Shown here: one piece after another, positions 41,372 through 52,437 of the stretch
Layout of the letters: each line of letters opens with the position of its first letter
Numbering within the stretch: position 1 is the first letter of the stretch
Source: Prostheceraeus crozeri
Taxonomy: Eukaryota; Platyhelminthes; Polycladida; Euryleptidae
DNA: 64,000 nucleotides
Assembly: GCA_907163375.1 (NCBI GenBank)
Contig: CAJQUW010008610.1
Span: 62,001-126,000 of the forward strand
Reading direction: 5' to 3'
Position numbers and translations under genes: made by a program
The notes under the pieces: model-generated
Told to the model about the DNA's origin: nothing
What the model saw: the letters and a program-made list of their open reading frames with translations, nothing else
The model's database searches: none

Positions 41372-42768
41372 ATGTCGTTTTATCATATTTTGCTTAGCAA
41401 TGCGGCTACAAAGAGATTTACTAGTAATCGAGCTGCACTCTTTTCTACTCCCATTGATCATGCACAACAGCTAATTGGGAAGTGGGTGTCACTCAACTTG
41501 TTTATAGCAACTGTGTCTATACTTTTGATCATGAGGTGATGACTATTAATATGAGGCGTACAGCTGCTTATCAATGTGAAAAGGGGTGCCGAGTATACAT
41601 TCCACAGTGGCCAAAGAAAGATCTCTTATCATGTAAAAAGTTTATATATGATTTCTTGAATAAAGCGTGTAAACATATTGTCCAATTTACGAGTACTCCG
41701 CACAATGATGATTATAATTATGTACATCATGTAGTTGAGAAAGATTGGATTGTTGGTTTAAGTCCAAGTTTAAGAAATGATTTAGGCTACCTCGCTAGCG
41801 CCTTAACAAGCTATGATAATTTTAACGTTAATTACCACATAAGTGGTCATAAACAGTTAATATATCGAGAGGAAGCTTATTATGTAGATCTTATTCCAAG
41901 AAATGAGAAGACGTTGGTGAAGAAGATTGTGATTAAGCCAAGAAAGACAAACATGACTCCTGAAACATTATTGAAGAAATTTAATTATCTCCTTCGAGTT
42001 GATGGTAAACAAGTGGCAACATTGACTTATATTAAATCATCTAATCATATTGCAATAAGCAAATTAAATGATGATGATCTAGTATTAGTTTGTTCAAAAG
42101 ATTTTCATCAGTTCTTACGACATCGTTCTGCAGCTGTTCATGGAAAATCTGATATGCAACATTTACCATGTGAAAGGTCAAATCAATTTGATACAGAATG
42201 GACCGTATCTTTATACAGAAAGTGTGTAGAGCCTTTAGGTGGTATCTTACATGAAACAAGAGTGTTGATGCCTCGCATTATTACTTCGGTTAAATTGGTT
42301 GTAGATTATTTAAATGAAGTGATTAATGAGCAACATATTTCATTTTCTGAAAAAGAAGGTACTTTGTCTCTCACTATAAGTGGAAAAGGTATTGAACTAA
42401 TTATGGATAAAACTCTAATGGACATTTTGGGTTTTGACCAAAATATCTTTAAAAGTGGTACTGTAACCAAAGCTAGCGCAGACATGTCGCTATCGCGTCG
42501 TATTAACTATTTTCAGATATATTCCAATATTGGTGAAGATGTACGTGTGGGAGATGTTGAAGCTCCATTGCTAGCAATGATACCATACCAGCCAAAAAGC
42601 TGCAGTATTTTATCTGAGCATACTTTCAAGAAAGTGCATTATACAAAGCTGAAATCAAACTACATCCCACAAATTGATATTGCCATTTATGACGATGCTG
42701 GTGCGTTGATTCCTTTTCATAAAGATGCTGTGACAAGTATCACACTCCATTTCCGAATGAAGAGTTAA
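41372..42768 (+). pseudogene. WEVG-family capsid-associated protein 1, copy 2
   Basis: A 7-bp deletion near 41477 (CTAATTGGGAAG versus CTAAATGGGAATTGGGAAG) removes the start of the WEVG block and shifts frame. The C-terminal 428 codons from 41482 are open. A 6-bp insertion (GAGTAC, near 41691) adds two residues relative to copy 1. Confidence 0.65.
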
Positions 42769-42808
42769 TGCAAAACGTATGCTAATATATTTTTCCAATG
42801 TGAATAAT

Positions 42809-44329
42809 ATGAAAGTGAAAATAAGGACTCGTTTCTAATCTACTTGCCCAGTAATGCTTCTATGAATAAATTTCCCAAAAATAAACCATCAGACTATCGA
42901 GTAGAATTAAATCGCCCACTGCATTTAGAAGGTGAATGGGAGGTTGGCGTTTCTAGTATTTGCTATGATAGCAATATTCAGAATGTGAATGATTTGGAAG
43001 AAATGATATTGACTCCTCGCACCCATGATGGAATAACGATGAATAATGCATTTCAGTTCCCATACAATTTAACATCAGATGGAAAGTGGAACTATGAATG
43101 GATTCAGATAAAATCAGATTCTTATGAGCCATTTGGGAATGAGAAAATTATTAAGGCATTCAACAGTGGTAATACTTCCATCATGAAGAATAAAAATCAG
43201 AAAGCTTATGAGTTTACTATCTATCATTGGAGTGGGAGACAGTTCCTCCGCTTTCATTCTTTTACTAAAGGTCTTACGCTGAGGTTGGATAGTGAATTCT
43301 ATCCGCACATCTTGGTTTTGGTCATGGACTACATCTAACGTCAATTGCTACTGCAAATGTTAAAAAAGTTTATTCAAATCGAATCAACAAATTTCATTAT
43401 AGATTTAAAATATTTGATGAAGATGTTGTAGAATGCGAAGAACGCATCATTTTGAAAAAGCGTGGTGTTCAACCTTTATCACTTATTGAGTTAGTAAAAC
43501 GATGGAATGAGACTGTGGGTAAGAAGTATGGAGAGAAAATTATGGCGGACAAAAATAAGTTGGTTATTCAGAAATATAATGACAAACTTACAGTTTATTT
43601 CTCTCCAACCTTGCGTCATTTTGTAAGACATTATACACCTATTATTGGAAGCGGTGTGGTGTATGCTTCTCATGAATATCACACTAAAGCTGATTCAGTT
43701 AATGATGAATGGTGGGTGGACATCTATGGCGATCGCATCAAGAAAATTTACCAGTCTTATGAAGAATCTAAAGTTGCTATCAATATAATGCCGCGTCTAT
43801 ATCATACAGTTGAAAGCTTCATTCATGTAGTAAATCCTTATATACAACAGAAGTTGAAGCATGTGATGAAAAGTAAATATGATGCAAAGACACACCACAT
43901 TTCGTTTTCAATTGAAAATCAACGCGTTGTTCTGAAACTGGGTGATGACATTCAATGTCAATTGAGTAAAAATTTGAAAAAACTCTTTGGTTTTCAATGC
44001 TACAAACTGTGTTTGCTGCTGCGCATACGATTGGTATAGAAACACCAATGACACTTGATAAACATGAACAGCACCTTTACATTCAAAGTGATTTGATTCT
44101 ACCTATTTCTGTTGGTGAGAAAAAAGAATACATTTTACGTGATTTCATTCATGATAAAGACGCTTCATATGGAATAGTCGAGAAGATGTTTGAATCTATT
44201 TTCTATCATCCCGTCGTCAAACAAACTATACCCTCTATTGCTATCAAAATTACCAATGGTTTACAAGAGTGCATCCATGTGAAAGATACTAAATCCCTCA
44301 TAACTTTAGTGTTTCGGAAAACAAAGTGA
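42809..44329 (+). pseudogene. WEVG-family capsid-associated protein 2, copy 2
   Basis: One-base loss at ~42812 (ATGAAAGTG versus ATGGAAAGTG), another frame change near 43312 and a third near 43993 split the gene into three open segments. It also lacks six bases (one Glu-Ser repeat) near 44196. Identity to copy 1 is otherwise very high. Confidence 0.65.
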
Positions 44330-44376
44330 AGTCATTGTGATATGTTTATTGAAATAAAAATATGTATATGAAAAAG

Positions 44377-44628
44377 TCTTTTCACAGATATAGGGGGGAA
44401 TGGGGCCTGATTGTCGGCATATTAGGAAGAGGAAAAGAAGGAAACGATCTCATGCGAAGCATAAAACATACCATGTATATCTACAAAGCAAATCTTTTGC
44501 AAAAAGAATGGGCTGATATGTTGCTAAGCATACATATAAGAAAGGAGCGTAAGAAAAAACTCACATATAAAGATATCTTACCATTACAATATACAAATAG
44601 CACAATCAAAATACTAGTTAAAGTTTTT
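44377..44628. other. ~250 bp present only in copy 2
   Basis: Copy 1 reads GAAAAAG followed by AATCTGCAAAAAGAAC and then the shared CAATACATCTCCTG; here ~250 bp occupy that interval. The segment carries most of a 99-codon ORF (44362-44661; contains GEWGLIVGILGRGKEG and KERKKKLTYKDIL) of unknown nature and lies at the 3' ends of convergent genes. It is a true structural difference between copies. Confidence 0.7.
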
Positions 44629-47600
44629 ATGTCAATACATCTCCTGAATGTGGTAGCGTGAGTTTTATTCTTTTGGGTGGAGGTATGTTTGTGTCAGGAT
44701 GTCCATGTGGAAGAGATGTGTTATGTCCTATCCAACACCTCTTATCCTCCCATGCTGAAAGTGCTCGTTTCTTGAACGTGTACGTTTTCACAGTATGAAC
44801 TTGAGATTTTAAGATTGTCATATTGACAAACGTTATAGTTTTATTTTTATAGGCCTTCTTATAGGACCGATGTTTCATTTTATGAACAATGGATTTTGAT
44901 ATACCTTTAGCACGCTTAATACTATCTGCACATTCTTTTAGTTTCATGGAATACATTTTAGGACGGAGGAGAATCATTTCATCTATTTCCTTTCCTGCTG
45001 TTTCATCCTTAAAACAACCAAGTTTGGCTTTATTCTGTATGGAATAGAGTGGATGAGTGGGATTGTAGTTAGATGTGTCGAAATATTTTTCTAATGACTT
45101 ACCTACTTCATTAAAATTTAAATCTTTTTGAGTGGTAATTCCTAAAAAGAAACTATCTGTATCACCACCCAGCAAGCGAACCTCTTTTACGAGAGGGCAT
45201 GGTTTTAATATTTTGTAGAAGAGTTGATACATTTCAAGCTTGGAATAATCTAAAACGGCTTGCCCAATATAGATGGGTTTGCACAACTCAACTTCTGATT
45301 TAATCATTTTAACACCTACAAGATCCTCATCGATGATGTCTCTATCAATGAAAAGAGGTGATGAGGTCAATTTGTGATATTTTTGTTCATCAACGACTAG
45401 TTTGTAATTCATACGTTTTCTAACATCCTCCATGGTCTTTCCGAATAGACTGTTATTCTTATATTTATAAAAATCCTTTTCAAAATTATTTTGGGCGAGT
45501 GCACGTTTTTGACTGTTACTATCTATGTAGGGTTTGAGGAAGCTTTCTGTCTAAATTTGATAATGCGGTGAACTGACTTTAGAAGCATGCCCATTTCTAA
45601 ATAGAATTTTAATATGCAGAAGTGTACGAGATAATTTTTCTTATCATATTGGGTGAGTAAAAGTTTGCGGCATGGTTTGTACCTTGGCTGTCCACACTCT
45701 GTTAAGTTATTATGAAATTGTGACATGAATGGTGAAAACATATCTTCAGTCACTTCACCAGATTCAGGTGCGAGTGGGAAATCAGCAGTTTTATTTTTAA
45801 TGCTATTTGGATAAATCAAATCCACTTCAAAATAATATCCCCAATCACCTTCATCTGGAATCTTCAGTATGTTTGAAGGGTTGGAGTAATACTCAAGCTC
45901 ATCTTGATTTAACCAACTAAACTCGGAATGAGGTAGTGGTTTAGACAGTGAACTGCCATATAAATTATTTTGGTCATAGTACTTTAGGTGGATATGATCA
46001 TCACCTACTGTTTCAGATTTTATATGATGTTTATTTACAAATGTGAGACCACCGCGTATTCCGCGCTCAAATATATTATACATCTCCGGGTCTTGTAAGA
46101 GATGAATGGTCTCACCAGTCATTTTAAAGGCTGATTTAAAGGACATGGCGGGTAGACTGACAAAGTGGACAGGATCTAATTTGTCTTCTTCTAATGCCAC
46201 TCGTCGAAACTCCTGAAAGACATCAGCCAGCAAAATGACATCTAATTCTAAGTAAGCGATCATATAATCGCCAAACGTTTTACAATCAAATTTTAACCAT
46301 GCCTCTTGAGCATGTTCATAGTCCTCTACTGGACAATCTTCACCCGTCAAATCGTTTTTGAATTTGTCAATGGAAGGAAGGGTTGTTTCATTTAGTTTAG
46401 ACATTGAGCTAAAATACGCATAAGGAAAGACTCCTTTGCGAGTGATTATTTCATCCGTTAAGTTTGGATAGTGTTTCTTCAAAGTTTGACTATGGGGAAG
46501 AAACTTGAGATTACGAACGAGAGAAGCTAGTGACGCTGACATGAATTGAAATGAATCTAAAAATTTTATTTCGAAGAAGACTGTCTTATTTTCTTTAGTT
46601 TTATCTACTGGTACTTTTGCTGTCATTGCCATGAATTTTTCTCTCGTTTGTGCTATTACATTAAACTGCCACGATTTCATCTGGCTCAACCCTCCTTTTA
46701 TGAGCATATGACTGTCATAGCCCTTAAAGTTATGAAAAATGACGGGTAGTACACGACGTCTCAACCTAAGTGAAAAGTTACATTTGGAGCAGAGTGCGTT
46801 TCTAAATTTACCAGTGATGTGATCATGATCACGCACTTTCTTAATTTTATCGTCATCAAACGTTTTATGACATTTAGGACAGGATGTGCAACTTTCAAAT
46901 TTTTGTTTGTCTTCATCTGACATATGTAGTGACTTACGCTGCAATTGGGAATCATATGATTGTTGAAATTTAGCAGCTTTATCGAGAAATTCTAGAAATT
47001 TTGAAATGCAATCTTCACCTTGCCAAGTATGCATTTTGTTTTGTCTATTCCTAAAGTGGTCATGCCATACTTCATAGCAGGATATGGCTGCTGCTTGTGG
47101 ATGATATCATCAATGTAGCATTCTATGTCTGCGTAAATGACACGCAGGGGACTTAATTCGTCACCATTATCCCTATGTGAAAATATTTTATCTTTGGGCA
47201 TGCGTTCCATTTGTAATTTACCTCGCTTGCACCATTCATAGTGAGTTTCAAATTTATCTTTACTCCAAAAAGGAGCGCATACAAAATGTTCACCTCTTTT
47301 AGAGTGCCCCAAGTGAGTGTACAAGCGAGAGATTTTGGGAATACCACAGTAGTGCCATTCCTCGCTATCATCTTGTTTTACTAATAAGAGGTTGACTACA
47401 CGTTCATAACAAGTTGAACGTGAATTATAGCGGGCACCCTTCAACCCCTTCTCCCACACGTGAACGACAATTTTAATCTTATTATGTTTTTTCGAACGTT
47501 TCTACATCTTTGATTTTCATGTTGTTACTATCACAACCTTCAAAGTCTAGTTCATCCTCCCACTGTCTATAGCTATAGGTATGATTTCGATTCGCGTTGA

Positions 47601-47968
47601 TATCATTATAGTGAAGGATGGATAGGACTGCATATTTGAAACACTGATTTACAATCGACATTGATGACAGCTTTCTTATTATACAACGTTTTTGGTAGTT
47701 TAAATGTGCCTCGAGCTGCATGACTTTCTAATAGGGAAATTTTGAATATGGCTGAGTCCACACCATCAAAAATGAGAGCGCTGTCGCGTTCATTGAATTT
47801 ATCTACATTTGATTTTAAACATTGAATGTGAAAATTTAGCCAAGACTCGCAGTCTACAACTTCGGTTGCGGAAGAGGAAGGAACATGAAACTGTATTCTC
47901 TCCGTCACTTGACCCGTTTGAAAATCTATCTTAATATATTTTAGTTTGAGGTAGATGAGGGCCTTCAT
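44627..47968 (-). pseudogene. POLB: Family-B protein-primed DNA polymerase, copy 2
   Basis: Starts at - strand ATG 47968 (MKALIYLKLKYIKIDF). About 1,110 codons. Exo I YADIECYIDD (~47129), a Cys-rich knuckle CTSCPKCHK with CSKC, Exo II FHNFKGYDSHM (~46716), Exo III ELDVILLADVF (~46235), motif A YDQNNLYGSSLSKPLP (~45965), motif B NSLFGKTMEDVRKR (~45440), motif C GGDTDSFFLGI (~45170). Frame breaks near 47660, 47485, 47090 and 45541 are single-base events not shared with copy 1, so they are probably consensus errors. It replicates the element using a terminal protein primer (family knowledge). Confidence 0.9.
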
Positions 47969-48077
47969 TCTAAATTGTCTAAATTGTTGAAGAGCGCTTC
48001 GATAATGTTAGAATTTTGAAGGAGCCACTCAGGAAAATCTACTATTTGAGTATTGGACTCCATGCAGTAGTCGCGTA

Positions 48078-48584
48078 CTAAATTATTGTGTGAAACATTA
48101 ATGAGGGAGATGGTAGAGGTACCGTTGGTGTAGTGATCATTGCATGCGTGTGTTGAAGTCTGTGCGAAGATCGCTGAAAGTGACTATCAAAAGAAAGAGG
48201 GCACAAATCGCAAGGAAAGGAGATGTCATCGTCAGAATCAACTTCACCTCCGGAGATTGACGCCGCTTTGCGTTGACACACACGTTGTTTGATGTGTCGA
48301 AGGAGACTGTGCTTCCTTGTAAACATATGTCCGCAGTCGGCACATTCCCACTCGTTGCCATGTCGCGACAGTCCTGAGCTGGAACTCACATCACCTGAAA
48401 GAGAAATCATTCTATCATCTCTGTTCAAGTCTCAGTGTAGTGTTACAACCTACCTTGACTCAATAACTCTAAACTTTCCTCGAGAAGAGAGGGCGTTGGT
48501 GATGAAGTTGATGCCTGAAATTGAGGAAGATGCTATTAGTCACACGTTTGAGGGAGATGAGAGAGGAAATCTTTAACTTACCAT
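48078..48584 (-). CDS. Spliced zinc-finger protein
   Basis: Exon 1 is the ATG alone (48582-48584, followed by GTAAGT). Introns are 48515-48581 (67 bp) and 48395-48453 (59 bp); exon 2 is 48454-48514 and exon 3 48078-48394. Phases agree, giving M-A-S-T-S-S-P...LLSQ-G-D-V-S. Finger 1 is C2HC (WECADCGHMFTRKHSLLRH...C); finger 2 is C2H2 (FPCDLCPLSFDSHFQRSSHR, LQHTH). Probably a DNA-binding regulator. The start-codon exon and leader match gene 1 at the other end of the element. Confidence 0.75.
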
Positions 48585-48809
48585 TTTAACGAAATATGAT
48601 CGGACGGAATAATAGTCAAAGAGAGAGATCGTGCGTTCGTCACTTGTATGATTCACAGATTAAATGAAATGACCTGAATGTCACTTTGCTTATATACTTT
48701 CATTCTCTTCATTCATTGGATGTTCATTCTGATTGGCTGCTTGTGTATACTTAAGAATTAGAAAAATGTTAAAGTTATCATTATTCAAAGTCAGCATTTC
48801 AAAGACAAC
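48585..48809. promoter_or_regulatory. Divergent promoter region
   Basis: Lies between the - strand zinc-finger gene and the + strand 132-aa gene. On the - strand AGTATATAAGC (TATA box, ~48690-48698) is followed by a leader GAATCATACAAGTGACGAAC similar to that of gene 1. A CATTGGATG/CCAAT-type motif sits at ~48714. The + strand promoter is less clear. Confidence 0.6.
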
Positions 48810-49208
48810 ATGACAAGTCCTCCAACAACACCAAATACCGCATTGGAGTTCTCCTCTCCATGTACATCAGCAAAGGTGCTCGTTACACCAAATGCACCAA
48901 GAAAGGCGAAGGTGGAGAAGACATACAATCTCGACAATATACGAAAGTTATCATTATTGGAGGACGATGAAGAGGAGTTGCCCGACCTAGCAGGCATACG
49001 GTGGAAATATTTACAATATGATGCCGAAGGGGTGATGGAGATGACCAGCAAGTCGCACTTGCATCAAATATGGGAGTGGTACACCCCTAACTCCCAACCG
49101 CGAACCGTGGCGGAGTGGGCGTACATTGAGAAAGTGAGGGACGCTGCAGAAGAACGTTTAAAGCAGCTCAACTGTTTTTGTGATCTATGTGAAGCCAGAC
49201 GATATTGA
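48810..49208 (+). CDS. Unknown Polinton protein, 132 aa
   Basis: ATG at 48810 after AAAGACAAC. Pro/Thr/Ser-rich N-terminus (MTSPPTTPNTALEF), then an acidic patch (LLEDDEEELPDLAG), a Trp-rich segment (IRWKYLQYD, HQIWEWYTPNS) and a C-terminal helix ending CFCDLCEARRY, a possible partial zinc site. AATAAA ~28 bp after the stop (49237) supports a real transcription unit. No family recognised; only one assembled copy, as the left contig stops before here. Confidence 0.6.
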   Translation: MTSPPTTPNTALEFSSPCTSAKVLVTPNAPRKAKVEKTYNLDNIRKLSLLEDDEEELPDLAGIRWKYLQYDAEGVMEMTSKSHLHQIWEWYTPNSQPRTVAEWAYIEKVRDAAEERLKQLNCFCDLCEARRY

Positions 49209-49303
49209 CGATGAAGACCTTTTGAAATACATGCCATAATAAATGTTTATTTCGTATTATCTTTGCTTTCATACTGACTTACTTGAATGGGGTTTTAGTG
49301 AAT

Positions 49304-49699
49304 AATTTAACCATGTATACTTTTTCATTTGGAAATAGTAGCACGCTTAGTCTAACTTGTAAATCTTAAAACATTTCATATGGACGATGATGGTAGATAA
49401 AATAGTGTCAAATAAATTAAGATAGCTTACACTTCTGATACAGGGATAGCAATCGACTGCGATCCATGTGTAAAGAGCTTGTTAGACTACGGATGGGCTT
49501 AAGTGGATGATTTAACCATGTATACTTTTTCATTTGGAAATAGTAGCACGCTTAGTCTAACTTGTAAATCTTAAAACATTTCATATGGACGATGATGGTA
49601 GATAAAATAGTGTCAAATAAATTAAGATAGCTTACACTTCTGATACAGGGATAGCAATCGACTGCGATCCATGTGTAAAGAGCTTGTTAGACTACGGAA
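49304..49699. repeat. 206-bp tandem duplication
   Basis: Two near-perfect copies of ~190 bp, starting ATTTAACCATGTATAC at 49304 and 49510 and each ending at GTTAGACTACGGA. No coding potential seen. The internal phrase CAGGGATAGCAATCGACT recurs a third time at ~50539 before the second 141-bp module. Confidence 0.9.
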
Positions 49700-49809
49700 G
49701 AGAGAAGTGTGTTATGTTGCGTGTGGCGCGTGAGTGTCCTCCCATTTCATTCCATTCATCAATTCGTCTCATTGATAGAGACAGGTAGAACTCATGGTTC
49801 TCATAACGT

Positions 49810-50184
49810 ATGCAATGGAAAGTTTTAGGCAACCTTCGACAGTTGGCTAAATGTCGCCCTGGCGCGAATGCATACTACGTTGAGACAGAGGCAATCACTT
49901 GCAAACATGACGCAGAGAGGTTTAACAAGATTGACCATTGCCGAATGTCCCCTGCGGTATACATAGCTACGGGTTTCACCGCCGCCCTTTACAGGAACGC
50001 CCGTCGAAAGGAAGTATTACACCGAACTTCATTTGCAACGTTCAAGTTGACTGATAGCAGATTCAACTTAATGATAGTATTCGCCAGTCCGAAGACTGCC
50101 CAGGGCAAACCGCGAGGAGGTTCTATCATATCTTGCCCCATGGTGGCCCTTAAGAGAGCCGATGGTTCGTTCTCGGGGACGTGA
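49810..50184 (+). CDS. Possible small protein spanning repeat module R1
   Basis: A 124-codon ORF with a natural-looking composition (YVETEAITCKHDAERFNKID, PAVYIATGFTAALYRNARRK) whose C-terminal 47 codons are the + strand reading of module R1 (FKLTDSRFNLMIVFASPKTA, then SCPMVALKRADGSFSG). R2 keeps this frame open; R3 does not. It could be a genuine gene or an accidental frame opposite - strand genes. Confidence 0.3.
   Translation: MQWKVLGNLRQLAKCRPGANAYYVETEAITCKHDAERFNKIDHCRMSPAVYIATGFTAALYRNARRKEVLHRTSFATFKLTDSRFNLMIVFASPKTAQGKPRGGSIISCPMVALKRADGSFSGT
50037..50178. repeat. Intergenic module R1 (~141 bp)
   Basis: First of three near-identical segments running from AACGTTCAAGTTGACTGATA to GATGGTTCGTTCTCGGG. 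Lies just past the 3' end of the - strand gene at 50191-50445. Confidence 0.9.
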
Positions 50185-50190
50185 ATTTGA

Positions 50191-50445
50191 CTATTGACTG
50201 GAATAGTCAATGGGTATGACGGTTAGGTTCTCGTATACCCTATACCGCCTAAGCCGTGGTGGTGCATCTGGCACCTTTCGGATGCGAGAGGTATATGCAG
50301 TCCACACTCCATCCGCCCAAACGATCCTCTTGATCTTCCCCTTCTTCTCATCCTCCTCATCCCACTCGTCGAGGATGACGAACTCGGGAATGCCGTTGTC
50401 TTCATCAGTGAAGACGGGAATGTTGTCGGCAGATGTCGCTTCCAT
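50191..50445 (-). CDS. Small acidic protein of the right arm
   Basis: 84 aa, ATG 50445. Acidic centre (FVILDEWDEEDEKKGKIKRI) then WADGVWTAYTSRIRK and a basic stretch PPRLRRYRVYEN. A TATA box (CTATATAAG on the - strand, ~50482-50490) lies ~40 bp upstream of the ATG, a credible independent promoter. Module R2 sits upstream of that TATA and R1 follows the stop. Function unknown. Confidence 0.55.
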   Translation of the reverse strand: MEATSADNIPVFTDEDNGIPEFVILDEWDEEDEKKGKIKRIVWADGVWTAYTSRIRKVPDAPPRLRRYRVYENLTVIPIDYSSQ

Positions 50446-50560
50446 CGTGACTTCAAATTGAATGAGAAGCGCTACAATCTTCTAGCTTATATAGGGTTTT
50501 CAACAATGAATTGCTCAACAGCGAATCAGAATGCTTCAGGGATAGCAATCGACTACATAA

Positions 50561-50700
50561 TGTTCAAGTTGACTGATAGCAGATTCAACTTAATGATAGT
50601 ATTCGCCAGTCCGAAGACTGCCCAGGGCAAACCGCGAGGAGGTTCTATCATGTCTTGCCCCATGGTGGCCCTTAAGAGAGCCGATGGTTCGTTCTCGGGA
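50561..50700. repeat. Intergenic module R2 (~141 bp)
   Basis: Second copy; ~70 bp upstream of the TATA box of the 84-aa - strand gene and overlapping the C-terminus of the 101-aa ORF. Almost identical to R1. Confidence 0.9.
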
Positions 50701-50977
50701 GTAACGTCATCTTACACCCTACCAATTCTGCTGAGAGAGTCTTTGACTCTCTCTTTGGTAGCACTGTCGACTTCCACACTAACTGTACATGGCTAAAAAG
50801 TGGAATGTAGCGCCATTCCGTTGGATTGACAGCAGTTGCTGTCATCGGATTGCCAATCCGAGCAAGATTATTAAAAACTCTGTCTTGCTCCTCTAGCCTG
50901 ACAAACTCCTCAAATAAATTTCGCGGCCTTAACTGTGGTCCGCGAGGAGAGCTGACTTGACTGTTCGGCGTCTGCAT
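50672..50977 (-). CDS. Unknown right-arm protein, 101 aa
   Basis: ATG 50977 preceded by a - strand TATA box (GGTATATAAACC, ~51003-51012). MQTPNSQVSSPRGPQLRPRN, then helical FEEFVRLEEQDRVFNNLARI and TEWRYIPLFSHVQLVWKST. The last ~11 codons read into module R2 (LLPRTNHRLS), so the natural end may lie earlier or be spliced. Function unknown. Confidence 0.5.
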   Translation of the reverse strand: MQTPNSQVSSPRGPQLRPRNLFEEFVRLEEQDRVFNNLARIGNPMTATAVNPTEWRYIPLFSHVQLVWKSTVLPKRESKTLSAELVGCKMTLLPRTNHRLS

Positions 50978-51028
50978 GATTGAAATGAAATGAGAGGCAG
51001 TGGTTTATATACCCCTCTAACGCGACGC

Positions 51029-51170
51029 AACGTTCAAGTTGACTGATAGCAGATTCAACTTAATGATAGTATTCGCCAGTCCGAAGACTGCCCAGGGCAA
51101 ACCGCGTGGAGGTTCTATCATGTCTTGCCCCTAGGTGGCCCTTAAGAGAGCCGATGGTTCGTTCTCGGGA
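51029..51170. repeat. Intergenic module R3 (~141 bp)
   Basis: Third copy, 17 bp upstream of the TATA box of the 101-aa - strand gene. CCTAGG replaces CCATGG near 51130, closing both the + and - frames open in R1/R2, which argues against conserved coding. Confidence 0.9.
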
Positions 51171-51269
51171 GTGACGTGATGGGGTGGTGAAGGCGGGCAA
51201 AGATCTGCAATGAAAATGATATGTATTAGAATAGGATATACTATCTTATTTACTTTTTCACTTACCAAG

Positions 51270-52437
51270 TTAGTCATCCTTTGGCAGTCTCGCGCGTTTC
51301 CGAATCGAGAATTTATGTAGGTGACCGCGCATTCTCAGGCTGGCATGGAGACACTTCTTGCTCGGATGACCATTGTAGCATACTATACTTTCGTCGAGGC
51401 TTTGATTTACCAATACTTCGCCGGCCAAATGATTATCCCGAATAGGGATGTGAAACTCAAACAAACGATCCTCATTCACACGTTCCCACTCATCCCTCAT
51501 GCGCTCCAACTTCTCATACGCCTGCCTCTCATCACCCCGCCGAGCCACAGTCCTCTCCAACTCAACATTCCTCGCTCTCAACACACTCATCTCCTTCATC
51601 ATCTCAAACTTCGCCTCTGCATCTCTCATTCTTCTCTCCGCAGCACTCGCCCTCTTCTCACACTCATCATTCTTCTCTTCCAACTCTCGCGTCTTATTCT
51701 TCAAATCAGTCACACAACGCCTCATTCTAATGTTTTCATCCGCCACCCTCCTTCGACTTTCAGTTCCTTCTTTTTTAACTCATCCAACTCCTTCACAACT
51801 TCATCCTTCACTTTCTTCAAACTCTCATACTTATTTACCAACAAATCATGCGCCATCTGTGCTGCGAAACATGCCTCTTCTCTTCATCCTTCAACCACCT
51901 CGCCGACTGCACACGAATCCCACCACTCTTCACTTTTGGGGAAGATGAGCTCTTCGGGGGGTCGGTGATGACAATGTTTGACACCTCCGACGACGAAGAG
52001 CTCAACTTCCTCACACGCTCCCTATCTAAATCCACATCATCCTCATCATCACTCTCAAGCACTCTCTTTCGCTCAATCTCACCCTCCAACGACGCAACCG
52101 CTCTCGCCAACTCATCATTCTCAACAGCATTCTCAACAACATTCTCAACCTTACCCTCTCGCTCGATCGCCAACATTCGCTCCCTCTCTTCCACAATCAA
52201 CTGCGTAAATCTCAAATCACTCACTAAACCACCACTACAGTCAGCATGCACTCTGTAAAAACGCGCCTCATCCTCATCACCCTTCAGCACTCTACACTTC
52301 ACGCACGCAACCCTATTCAAGATAATCATGTGGCCGGTGCCCGCCTTCTTGACGTGAGCCTTGGCGTCCGCACTGCGATTTATACGACCGCACACACACA
52401 TTTTGATATGGTATTTTCTGTTTTTATCGTTTGCCAT
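51270..52437 (-). pseudogene. Long coiled-coil protein with N-terminal Cys motif, frame-broken
   Basis: From ATG 52437: MANDKNRKYHIKMCVCGRIN, then VACVKCRVLKG, i.e. C-x-C...H...C-x2-C, a likely zinc site. An acidic/Ser region (LESDDEDDVDLDRERVRKL) and a long coiled coil follow (KNKTRELEEKNDECEKRAS; KLERMRDEWERVNED). The frame changes near 51868, so two ORFs together represent ~380 codons. A donor TTG|GTAAGT (51266) and acceptor TTTTCATTGCAG (ending ~51208) suggest a 58-bp intron at the 3' end. Probably a structural or scaffold protein; no homologue recognised. Confidence 0.55.

Noticed and set aside
51321..52258. Long + strand Ser/His/Thr-rich ORFs opposite the coiled-coil gene
   Set aside because: Composition is the antisense of Glu/Arg/Lys-rich coiled coil; shadows.
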